Positions 8,553 to 15,726 of a stretch of DNA of 64,000 bases are shown here, one piece after another. A program made the translations under genes and the position numbers. This DNA comes from JAWXUC01 sp044432975 (lineage in GTDB: Bacteria; Pseudomonadota; Alphaproteobacteria; RF32; CAG-239), in the NCBI GenBank assembly GCA_044432975.1, contig JAWXUC010000002.1, positions 62,001 to 126,000 on the forward strand, read 5' to 3'. The notes beneath the pieces were generated by a model, which worked only from the letters and a program-made list of their open reading frames with translations, was not told where the DNA came from and made no database searches. Within the stretch, counting starts at the first letter, position 1. Each line of letters starts with the position of its first letter.

Positions 8553-8637
8553 TGAAGTATGTTCAAAAAATGTGTTTTTTTATTTTAAAAGAAAAAACAC
8601 ACACCCTAAAAAAGACCAATAATCGACCCTCCAAACA

Positions 8638-9132
8638 TTACACCAATGGATTATATGCCCATTGCAATAATGCTTGACGTTGTTTTGCTCGACATTCTAT
8701 ATCCATTGGTATACAGTTTTTAATCACCTGTGCTTGATGACGCCTAAAAGACTTCCAGCGCTTTATTTGAACTTTATCAACACTTTCAATTCTGCGTCCC
8801 ATATAATATCGACAATACCATTGAAACCAACCTCTAGGATCAGGCTCTAAAATCCAACCCTTATCACGCCAAATTTGCAAAGATTGCCTAGACTTAACGC
8901 CAAAAAAGTTTAAGCTGGCATCAGGTTTTAATGGCGATAATTTTGCATTATCAAACCAAGAAGCAGGAAATTCTTTTTTGCAATCACATAAATACTTGCC
9001 CTCAAAAACCCCCATTTTAAGCATTTCTTCTGGGCTTAATTCTGGTTTAAATTCTTTGGCAAATTCTTTACCTTGAGGGCAAATACGTTTATAAATATAA
9101 CCGCTTTGCATTTTATCATTAACAATTATCAT
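8638..9132 (-). CDS. Conserved protein of unknown function
   Basis: A soluble 164-residue protein. I recognise the overall pattern as a conserved bacterial and plant family with no assigned function: ELSPEEMLKMGVFEGKYL, a D-C-x-x-E-F-P-x-S-W-F segment, SLNFFGVKSRQSLQIWRDKGWI, DPRGWFQWYCRYYMGRR and a final RQRQALLQWAYNP. It contains many Trp and Arg and several Cys but no classical catalytic motif that I can name. Its start overlaps the end of the upstream porin gene by 4 nt, so the two are translationally coupled. Confidence 0.75.
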   Translation of the reverse strand: MIIVNDKMQSGYIYKRICPQGKEFAKEFKPELSPEEMLKMGVFEGKYLCDCKKEFPASWFDNAKLSPLKPDASLNFFGVKSRQSLQIWRDKGWILEPDPRGWFQWYCRYYMGRRIESVDKVQIKRWKSFRRHQAQVIKNCIPMDIECRAKQRQALLQWAYNPLV

Positions 9133-10358
9133 AACATTAAAGTCAATCTTAATGTACTAGCAAAACCAATATCAGAGCTAGAGTTTGCTGGAGTAAAATA
9201 TACTTGAAGGTCTGGAGTAATAGTTAAAAAGTTAGAGACACCCCAAGCCCAATAAGCTTCTAAAGTACTTTCTTGACCTTTATCATAAGATGTATTGCCA
9301 TTTGTTTTATCTGTATTCAACTCATTATAAGCATAAGCAAGCCCAATTTGATCAAGCGGATTTCTACCTAAAGGATTATTCATCACCCCACCAATCACAT
9401 AAGATTTATCAATTCCGTCAGGAGCATCGGTTGTCCAATTTATGCGTCCAAAAACACCCCAAGTCTCATTTAAATTCTGCATTACATTTATACTATAACC
9501 CGTGTTATTTTGAGGTTGATAAACAGTTGATGGCTGATCATAAACCAACAAAGAAAATTCAGAACTCCCCAAACCTTCAAATTGTGGATTATAATTAATC
9601 ACACCAAAAGTTGTAATTTCTTCAAAAGTATGATCATTTGTATGAATAGTAATCCCATCAATATTGGTTGCATCCTGAAAACCAGCAATCACAGAAACTT
9701 CTTCATTAAATTTAATATTTGCATAAGCGCCAAGACTGGCAACAGGGTAGGTAGATGTTCCATTTTGCGCAAGAGAATAGTTGATAAAATTAACTTGCTG
9801 ATTTGCATCATAAGAAGTGCCATCAAAGTTATAAAGAGGAAATTGTCCAGCAGAAACACTTAACCAATCCCAGTTACCTGCAAATTGTTGCGTGTACATT
9901 AATTGAGCAATAGAATCTTCTCTTTCAGGAAAGTCATTAATAGCTTGCGCAAAACCAGAATTAGATGCTATTTCTGCAGCACTAGTGCTTCCATATCTTG
10001 TAGCATTAAAAGCAGCCTGAACAGAACCTTTTCCATATTCTTTAGACTGATAAATATCCCAATTTAAAGATCCAAAATAAAAAGTCTGAGAAGCCGTATC
10101 TTTACCATTTGGAGCTGTTCTTTGCAAAAAATGAGAAACATCAAACGTATAAGAAAAGCCATATTTTTCTTTTAATTCTTTCTTAAAATTTGCATAACTC
10201 CATTGAAAAGTATCTTCTTCAGCCAAAGAATGACGCCAATCACTATATTCCATTCTTGAATCTATTGAGCGATGAGAACTAGGCATATATATTTGTGCAT
10301 TAGCAACAGATGAAAAACCTAAAGTCAACAAAGAAGTAGTAAAAAACAATTTTTTCAT
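9129..10358 (-). CDS. OprB-like carbohydrate-selective porin
   Basis: The 409-residue protein has a signal peptide (cleavage likely after SSVANA, about residue 22). A long beta-barrel sequence of alternating polar and hydrophobic strands follows, ending in an aromatic/Leu C-terminal strand (FASTLRLTLML). The segments NNPLGRNPLDQIGLAYAYNE and ESTLEAYWAWGVSNFLTITPD match the C-terminal half of OprB-type porins, which take up sugars across the outer membrane. It is the upstream partner of the coupled conserved gene. A substrate cannot be assigned. Confidence 0.83.
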   Translation of the reverse strand: MKKLFFTTSLLTLGFSSVANAQIYMPSSHRSIDSRMEYSDWRHSLAEEDTFQWSYANFKKELKEKYGFSYTFDVSHFLQRTAPNGKDTASQTFYFGSLNWDIYQSKEYGKGSVQAAFNATRYGSTSAAEIASNSGFAQAINDFPEREDSIAQLMYTQQFAGNWDWLSVSAGQFPLYNFDGTSYDANQQVNFINYSLAQNGTSTYPVASLGAYANIKFNEEVSVIAGFQDATNIDGITIHTNDHTFEEITTFGVINYNPQFEGLGSSEFSLLVYDQPSTVYQPQNNTGYSINVMQNLNETWGVFGRINWTTDAPDGIDKSYVIGGVMNNPLGRNPLDQIGLAYAYNELNTDKTNGNTSYDKGQESTLEAYWAWGVSNFLTITPDLQVYFTPANSSSDIGFASTLRLTLML

Positions 10359-10476
10359 AAATATTCCCTCATAAATATTGAATTATGAAAAATATATAAT
10401 TATCAATCCAAATATTTAAAGAAAAAACGCCTATAAAAAAATATAGACGTTATATTTATAAGCAAATATCCAACCT

Positions 10477-10627
10477 GTCATACGGACTTAATCCACAATC
10501 CAACCACACAGGCTTCGTCATTGCGGACTTGATCCGCAATCCAACCACACGAGCTTCGTCATTGCGGACTTGATCCGCAATCCAACCACACGAGCTTCGT
10601 CATTGCGGACTTGATCCGCAATCCAGT
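10477..10627. repeat. Four tandem palindromic repeats (41-bp period)
   Basis: Units begin at 10477, 10517, 10558 and 10599. The consensus starts GTCATTGCGGACTTGATCC (an ATTGCGGA/TCCGCAAT palindrome) and is linked by AACCACACGAGCTTC. The first unit is diverged and the last ends in CCAG. It fills the gap between the porin promoter side and the downstream 87-residue gene. Confidence 0.9.
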
Positions 10628-10643
10628 TGATAAATTTACAAAA

Positions 10644-10907
10644 CTAGTTAAACAAACCTTTAATACTATCAACAGTAGCTGTAACTTCTTCAACCTTATC
10701 TGTTGTAGTATCTGTTTTTTCAGAAACAGTTTCTTCAACTTCAGAAGTCAGCAACTCTTTGTGTTCATCAACCATTTCAGAAGTTGATTTGTCAGAAGTA
10801 ACAGATTCTAAGGCTTGTTTTTTTGCCAACTCTTTATGAGCATCTAAAGAAAAAGCATTAGCATTAAAAGTCATCATAACCGCAATTAAAAAAATTATTT
10901 TTTTCAT
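10644..10907 (-). CDS. Small exported protein of unknown function
   Basis: An 87-residue protein with a signal peptide (MKKIIFLIAVMMTFNANA, about 18 residues). The mature part is short, charged and Thr/Glu/Ser-rich, and predicted helical (DAHKELAKKQALESV, then VSEKTDTTTDKVEEV). No Cys and no known domain is visible. Its start shares one base with the stop of rdgB, so it is translated from the rdgB transcript. A periplasmic location is inferred from the signal peptide only. Confidence 0.7.
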   Translation of the reverse strand: MKKIIFLIAVMMTFNANAFSLDAHKELAKKQALESVTSDKSTSEMVDEHKELLTSEVEETVSEKTDTTTDKVEEVTATVDSIKGLFN

Positions 10908-11500
10908 TATTTTACATCCTTTGTTTTAGTTAAAAATTCTTGCATTTTTTTCAACGCATTACCCCTGTGAGATATAGCATTTTTTTCTGTTTTATCCATC
11001 TGTCCAAAGGTTATATTATAACCTTTAGGCATAAATATTGGGTCATAACCAAATCCGCCACCCAATTTTTCTGTTATGATTTGTCCATTAACTCTACCAT
11101 CAAACAAAAATACTTCATCTTCTGGAGAAGCTAACGCAATCACACATTGAAAATAAGCACTCCAATCATCAGATTTTGTTGCTTCAATTTCACCAATAAG
11201 CTTATCCATTCCCTTATCAAAATCTCTATCAGGCGCATATCTTGCAGAATAAACTCCAGGAGCTCCATTTAAGGCATTAACACAAAGCCCACTATCATCT
11301 GCCAAACACCAAACATTTGCAGATTTTGCAAACGCTTTTGCTTTTATTATAGCATTTTCTTCAAAAGTTTCTCCTGTTTCTTCAACATCAGGAAGCTCTA
11401 ATTCATCGGCAGAAATAAGCTCAATCCCCAAAGGACTTAATATAGATTTAATTTCTTCAATTTTGCCTTTATTATGAGAGGCCAACAACATTTTTTTCAT
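10907..11500 (-). CDS. rdgB: dITP/XTP pyrophosphatase (RdgB/HAM1 family)
   Basis: This enzyme hydrolyses non-canonical purine triphosphates (dITP, XTP) to monophosphates and so keeps them out of DNA. The 197-residue length is normal. Family motifs are visible: SHNKGKIEEI near the N-terminus (substrate-binding), the catalytic LADDSGLCVNAL (D68, D69), GAPGVYSARYA, GGFGYDPIF and ISHRGNAL. A consensus sigma-70 promoter lies directly upstream. Confidence 0.96.
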   Translation of the reverse strand: MKKMLLASHNKGKIEEIKSILSPLGIELISADELELPDVEETGETFEENAIIKAKAFAKSANVWCLADDSGLCVNALNGAPGVYSARYAPDRDFDKGMDKLIGEIEATKSDDWSAYFQCVIALASPEDEVFLFDGRVNGQIITEKLGGGFGYDPIFMPKGYNITFGQMDKTEKNAISHRGNALKKMQEFLTKTKDVK

Positions 11501-11522
11501 TTTTATTTTCCTTATAACTTGA

Positions 11523-11551
11523 ATAGTATTTTAAATAAAAATCAATGTCAA
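11523..11551 (-). promoter_or_regulatory. Sigma-70 promoter of rdgB
   Basis: On the minus strand TTGACA (11546-11551) is separated by 17 nt from TACTAT (11523-11528), about 20 nt before the rdgB ribosome-binding site. Confidence 0.75.
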
Positions 11552-11621
11552 CAATAACTTGACAAAAATTAAAATTCATGAAATAAAAAAAGGAAACCAA
11601 ATAAAATAAAAATTAAATATC

Positions 11622-12248
11622 ATGAAAATACTTATCTTAGACTGCGACGGAGTTTTATATCCATTTTCACAAATGAACTTTTCAGATGTATTTTACAGCT
11701 TAAAAAAGATAGATAAAAAACTTAATCTACCGCAAAATTATCTAGAAACACTTCAAGAGATAGAAAAAACAAAAGGAACATATGCTGTTTTTTATCAACT
11801 ATGGGTAATGCTTAATTTTAATGAAGCAAAAATTGAAATTTTAAATGCCCAAATTGTAGAAGATACAGACTATTCAAACATTACTCCCAACCTAAAACTA
11901 TTTAAGATAATAAAAAAACTCCAAAAAAAGTACAGCGTCATTGTCTTAACAGACAACACAGTATTACATTTGGATAAAATATTTCAAAAACTTTGGAATA
12001 AAAATCTTAAAGCTTCTGGCATAAAACACTACGCTATAGAAGATGCGAAAGACGGAGATTTTTTTCACGTAAAACAAGATGACGGATTATCATTTTTCTG
12101 CAAAAAACAAAACATACGCCCTGAAAATTGTCTATTAATTGAAGACAATCAAGCAAATGTTTTAGCAGCACAAAAAATAGGAATGAATTCTATTTTTATA
12201 AATGAAAAAACAGACATCTGCAAGTTACTAGAAGAACTTTCATTCTAA
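11622..12248 (+). CDS. HAD-superfamily phosphatase (pyrimidine 5'-nucleotidase-like)
   Basis: All HAD motifs are visible in 208 residues: motif I DCDGVLYP with D7 and D9, motif II LTDN (T110), and the acidic motif LLIEDNQANVLAA (E174, D175) that binds magnesium. A helical cap lies between motifs I and II. The pattern is closest to the small nucleotidase/haloacid-dehalogenase-like phosphatases of the SDT1/pyrimidine 5'-nucleotidase type, but substrate is not readable. It is a single gene with its own terminator and is divergent from rdgB. Confidence 0.8.
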   Translation: MKILILDCDGVLYPFSQMNFSDVFYSLKKIDKKLNLPQNYLETLQEIEKTKGTYAVFYQLWVMLNFNEAKIEILNAQIVEDTDYSNITPNLKLFKIIKKLQKKYSVIVLTDNTVLHLDKIFQKLWNKNLKASGIKHYAIEDAKDGDFFHVKQDDGLSFFCKKQNIRPENCLLIEDNQANVLAAQKIGMNSIFINEKTDICKLLEELSF

Positions 12249-12254
12249 ATAAAA

Positions 12255-12278
12255 AGGTGGTTTAACAACCACTTTTTT
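12255..12278 (+). terminator. Rho-independent terminator of the HAD gene
   Basis: GTGGTT (12257-12262) pairs with AACCAC (12267-12272), with a 4-nt loop and then T6. Confidence 0.85.
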
Positions 12279-12396
12279 AATTTAAAACCAATCAATATAG
12301 AGCATTTCAAAATCAGTTATCTATAGCAATATTTTTTACTATACTTTTTGCACTATAGCTAAGGCAAAAATAAATGATTGTGTTTTATAATAATTT

Positions 12397-12468
12397 GTAG
12401 GGAATGGTCTTGACCATTCCTTTGAAATTAGCCATATTATACAAGGAACAGTCAAGACTGTTCCCTAC
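12397..12468. repeat. Head-to-head pair of GTAG REP variants
   Basis: A GTAG-headed palindrome on the plus strand (12397-12420: GGAATGGTC-TTG-ACCATTCC type) and another on the minus strand (12445-12468: GGAACAGTC/GACTGTTCC) face each other across a 24-bp spacer. Stem positions differ between the two as compensated base pairs, so the hairpin is kept while the sequence drifts. The rest of the 12279-12652 gap shows no gene. Confidence 0.75.
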
Positions 12469-12652
12469 AAGAGATATATATCAAATAATTTTGCGTTTGC
12501 TATACTGTCCGATAAAAATATTAAGTGCTTTTATAAAAATTAAAAAATAAAAAACACAATATAATAAACGTTTGAAATATATTGACAATTTCACTCTCCG
12601 TGTCATTGCTATTTTTATCTTTAGATTTCAAAGCTTTATTACACATTACAAC

Positions 12653-13363
12653 TTAAACTTTTTCCTTTTTATAAATAAAGAACACTGGTTTTCGTCCTTC
12701 TCTAATTGCTTTTTTCTGATATTTAGTTTCCACCCAATTTTCTGGAGCATAACGCCAGTCATTGCTATTTTTTGCAGTCCAAATAAAGTTTTTATTTTTA
12801 TTCATTTCTCTTAAAGTCCAAGCCTTATAAACTTTATGATCAGTTGCCACCACAAACAAACCATCTGGTTTTAAAATACGATGAATTTCTTTTAAATTTT
12901 CTGGATTAATAAACCTTCTCGAAGCATGACGTTTTTTTGGCCAAGGATCAGGAAACAATAAAAATATCTTATCCAAAGAACTATCAGGAATTTTATCAAA
13001 CAACAGCCTAACATCATCACTCCACACCCTAACATTATCAAAGCGAGTAGGGAGCAAGGAAATTTCTTCTGGTAATTCTTTTCCTTCTTTAACACCTGTC
13101 ATTAAACTTAATAAATTAGCCACACCATTGGCAAAAACTTCTGCTCCAATAAAAAAAGTATTTTGCATTTTTTGAGACAATCCAGCCAAATGAGAACCAT
13201 CACCAAAACCAATCTCTAAAAAAACTTCTTTAGCATCAGACATTTCTTCAAAAGAAACCTTTGGTAAAAATTCTTTTAACAAAGCTGTTTTTGCAACTCT
13301 TATTTTTCTACCAACACGTCTACCAAAAAACTTTGGATTTCCACTATTATTTATATCCGTCAT
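12653..13363 (-). CDS. trmB: tRNA (guanine-N7-)-methyltransferase
   Basis: TrmB makes m7G46 in tRNA variable loops using SAM. The 236 residues include the N-terminal GRRVGRKIRVAKTALL, the SAM-binding LEIGFGDGSH (G52-G56) and the family signature LLFPDPWPKKRHASRRFI (about 135-152). The C-terminal SNDWRYAPENWVETKYQKKA contains the T-x-Y-E-like end of the family. Its start shares one base with the stop of the XRE regulator upstream, so the two are co-transcribed. Confidence 0.96.
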   Translation of the reverse strand: MTDINNSGNPKFFGRRVGRKIRVAKTALLKEFLPKVSFEEMSDAKEVFLEIGFGDGSHLAGLSQKMQNTFFIGAEVFANGVANLLSLMTGVKEGKELPEEISLLPTRFDNVRVWSDDVRLLFDKIPDSSLDKIFLLFPDPWPKKRHASRRFINPENLKEIHRILKPDGLFVVATDHKVYKAWTLREMNKNKNFIWTAKNSNDWRYAPENWVETKYQKKAIREGRKPVFFIYKKEKV

Positions 13364-13908
13364 TATTCTTCATTTTCTTCATTATTAAAAGATGTCTTAG
13401 ACATTTGAATAACCATATCAAACAAATGCTTTGCCACTTTTCTATTTTGAATTTTATAATAAGCTCTAACAAGCTCCATAGCTTCTTTTTTATGCATAGG
13501 ATCATCATCAAACTCAACTTTGTTATCACTCATCATTAACGGAGCAGTCTGCGGAGCCGCAAAAGTCATCGGACTTTGAGCCGCTGTTTCATTATCCATA
13601 TCTTCATAAAAAAAGCCAATTTGCACTTCTAAAGCTTGTGCAATATCATAAAGTCTAGATGCTCCAACTCTATTTGCGCCTCTTTCATATTTTTGCACTT
13701 GCTGAAAAGTTAAGCCTAACATAGAAGCAAGTTTTTCTTGAGATAACCCTAAAAGAGTTCTACGCAATCTAATTCGGTTTCCAACATGAGTATCAATAGG
13801 ATTAGGATCACCATCTTGAGTTCTACCTCTTTTGGCTTTTTTAGAAACTTCATCATCTTTATTTAATTTTATTTTTATTTTAGATTTAGTTTTAGACAAT
13901 AACTTCAT
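13363..13908 (-). CDS. XRE-family transcriptional regulator
   Basis: A 181-residue protein with one helix-turn-helix domain (about residues 43-98): VGNRIRLRRTLLGLSQEKLASMLG then LTFQQVQKYERGANRVGASR. This is the common alphaproteobacterial type in which the HTH follows a basic leader ending in NPIDTHVGNRI. The C-terminal part (about 120-175) looks helical and may dimerise. A paralogue with the same leader lies at 37299-37790. Targets are unknown. It is the first gene of an XRE-trmB pair. Confidence 0.9.
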   Translation of the reverse strand: MKLLSKTKSKIKIKLNKDDEVSKKAKRGRTQDGDPNPIDTHVGNRIRLRRTLLGLSQEKLASMLGLTFQQVQKYERGANRVGASRLYDIAQALEVQIGFFYEDMDNETAAQSPMTFAAPQTAPLMMSDNKVEFDDDPMHKKEAMELVRAYYKIQNRKVAKHLFDMVIQMSKTSFNNEENEE

Positions 13909-13961
13909 ATAAAATCTCCTTTATCTCTTTTTATCACACACTCAAATTAAGTCAATGTTTT

Positions 13962-14354
13962 TTAAAATTTATCCATCCAATTATATGGCAAAATTTCTTT
14001 TAGTTTTTTCACTTCTGTTTCAGAAATAACAATATCAGTCTCTGCATTTTCTTTATCAACCTGAGCCAAAAGTTCACGACACCTTCCACAAGGAGGAACT
14101 ACTTTCCCTTCTTCATTAACAGACACAATCATTTTTATTTTTGTAATCCTATCTTTAAGCATTAAAGAAACCGCCGAAGCCTCAGCACAAAAACCAATTC
14201 CACAAGCCATAACCATACAAATACCTGTATAGATTTTTCCATTTTCAGCCAACAGCGCACTACCTACAGTACCTGCAAAAAGAGTTCCATCAAAACTATT
14301 TAAAGTAAATTTACCCACAACTTTCTTAGCTTCTTCTATTAATGCTTCTTTCAT
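13962..14354 (-). CDS. Cytidine deaminase-like protein
   Basis: The 130-residue protein belongs to the small tetrameric cytidine-deaminase superfamily. It has the zinc ligand and catalytic acid in GFCAEASAV (C56, E58) and the second zinc motif PPCGRC (C89, C92). The length fits cytidine deaminase or the related blasticidin-S deaminase. Sequence alone does not separate them, and a pyrimidine-salvage role is the default inference. Its ribosome-binding site lies inside a hairpin (see 14362-14389). Confidence 0.85.
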   Translation of the reverse strand: MKEALIEEAKKVVGKFTLNSFDGTLFAGTVGSALLAENGKIYTGICMVMACGIGFCAEASAVSLMLKDRITKIKMIVSVNEEGKVVPPCGRCRELLAQVDKENAETDIVISETEVKKLKEILPYNWMDKF

Positions 14355-14361
14355 AAAAAAA

Positions 14362-14389
14362 TCTCCTCTAAATTGTATTATAGAGGAGA
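14362..14389 (-). promoter_or_regulatory. Hairpin enclosing the ribosome-binding site of the deaminase gene
   Basis: On the minus strand TCTCCTCTA (14381-14389) pairs with TAGAGGAGA (14362-14370) across a 10-nt loop. The GAGGAG Shine-Dalgarno sequence is fully in the 3' arm. A T7 run follows and then the ATG, so the same element could also act as a terminator. Confidence 0.6.
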
Positions 14390-14415
14390 AGGATTAATAA
14401 AGTGTTTAAATATCA

Positions 14416-14640
14416 CTAAATTTGCTTATCTTCTGGATTTTTGCATTTACAAAGAGCAGAACAACCTGTGCAAGCAACAATAACCGCAGAAATCCCAACC
14501 AAAATATAAATGATTGAAGCCAGTGTTGTCATCGGCCCAAAAATAAACATAACCGCATCAAATTCAAACAACCCAACCAAGCCCCAGTTCAAACCACCAA
14601 TAATGGTCAAAACATAAGCTATTCTTTTTATAATTTCCAT
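14416..14640 (-). CDS. DUF378 small membrane protein
   Basis: The start at 14640 (MEIIKRIAYVLTIIGGLNWGLVG) is chosen because TAGGAGAAA precedes it and because DUF378 proteins begin this way. An upstream in-frame extension to 14784 runs through a palindromic repeat. The 74-residue product has two membrane helices, with the family pattern GGLNWGLVGLFEFDAV between them, and a Cys-rich C-terminal tail (C-T-G-C-S-A-L-C-K-C). Function of DUF378 is not known. Confidence 0.88.
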   Translation of the reverse strand: MEIIKRIAYVLTIIGGLNWGLVGLFEFDAVMFIFGPMTTLASIIYILVGISAVIVACTGCSALCKCKNPEDKQI

Positions 14641-14731
14641 AATTTTTCTCCTAAAAATATTATACCAATACACACCAACATCCACTAAACATAAAAAGAC
14701 ATAATAACAATCTAATCTGCCACACAGCCAG

Positions 14732-14759
14732 GTCATTGCGGACTTGATCCGCAATCCAG
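14732..14759. repeat. Palindromic repeat, gtcattgcg family
   Basis: A complete copy (GTCATTGCGGACTTGATCC...CAATCCAG) between the DUF378 gene and xerC. Confidence 0.85.
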
Positions 14760-14814
14760 TATTACCATGAACACCAGTGATCAATAAAAAAAGATATAAT
14801 CAAATTAAATTTTT

Positions 14815-15693
14815 TCAAGACTTATTAAGCGGATGAGTTTCTTTATAAGTTTTAGTAATAACTTCAATATTAGCATCAGTATAGCGCTGCGTAGTTATTA
14901 AAGAAGAATGCCCCAAAAGCTCTTGAATTGAGCGCAAATCAGTACCAGCACCCAAAAGATGCGTTGCAAAAGAATGCCTCAAAGCATGAGGAGTTAATTT
15001 ATCAGACAACCCCAAAGCATTTCTAATTTTTTCTAACTGCCGTTGAACAATCCGAGGACTTAACCTTTCTCCACGAGAACCAATAAACAATGCTGTTTTA
15101 ATTTGATAAGGGCAAGTCTTTATATATTGATTAATATTTTCTAATACAACATCTAACAATGGCACAAGACGTGTTTTTCCACCTTTACCTTTTATAATAA
15201 GATAATCTCTTCTTTTAACATCTTGCAAATCCAAATTCAAAGCTTCAGAAATTCGCAAACCAGAGCCATAGAACAGGGACAATATTGCACAATCTCTAAA
15301 CCCTTGCCATTCCTCTTTATTTATTTTTTTAGCCATTTCAAGCACATCAAAAGCATCATCACTTTCAATCGCCTTAGGAATATATTTAGGAGTTTTCGGC
15401 GCAGAAATCACAGATATTGCAGAATTTTTAACGTCTTTCTTTTTATCCAACCATTTATAAAAACTTTTAACCGAAGATAACTTTCTGGCAATCGTAGTTT
15501 TTGACAATTGTTTTTGATTAAGAAAAGACAAATAGCGCCTAAAATCCTTAACATCTAAATCCAAATTATCAAACATTTCAAAAAACTCTTCAATATCTCT
15601 AGTATATGCTTCAACAGTGTGATGAGAATACATCTTCTCACACTGCAAATAAGTTAAGAACTGTTTTAAGTTTTCTCTTGCCTCTTTAATCAT
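14815..15693 (-). CDS. xerC: Tyrosine recombinase XerC
   Basis: XerC and XerD resolve chromosome dimers at dif. The 292 residues have an N-terminal SAM-like core-binding domain (about 1-90) and a catalytic domain with all expected residues: R147 in GSGLRISEAL, K173 in KGKGGKTR, H236 and R239 in HALRHSF, H262 in LGHSS and nucleophile Y271 in TTQRYTD. The LRSIQELLGHSSL wording and the divergent priA neighbour favour XerC over XerD. A dif-like site lies 6.4 kb away at 22089. Confidence 0.93.
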   Translation of the reverse strand: MIKEARENLKQFLTYLQCEKMYSHHTVEAYTRDIEEFFEMFDNLDLDVKDFRRYLSFLNQKQLSKTTIARKLSSVKSFYKWLDKKKDVKNSAISVISAPKTPKYIPKAIESDDAFDVLEMAKKINKEEWQGFRDCAILSLFYGSGLRISEALNLDLQDVKRRDYLIIKGKGGKTRLVPLLDVVLENINQYIKTCPYQIKTALFIGSRGERLSPRIVQRQLEKIRNALGLSDKLTPHALRHSFATHLLGAGTDLRSIQELLGHSSLITTQRYTDANIEVITKTYKETHPLNKS

Positions 15694-15726
15694 AATTATA
15701 TATTAATATAAAAAAGTGAATATTTT

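Noticed and set aside
10477..10627. Possible CRISPR array
   Set aside because: The spacers between repeats are themselves repeated and the units are full palindromes; no cas genes are near.
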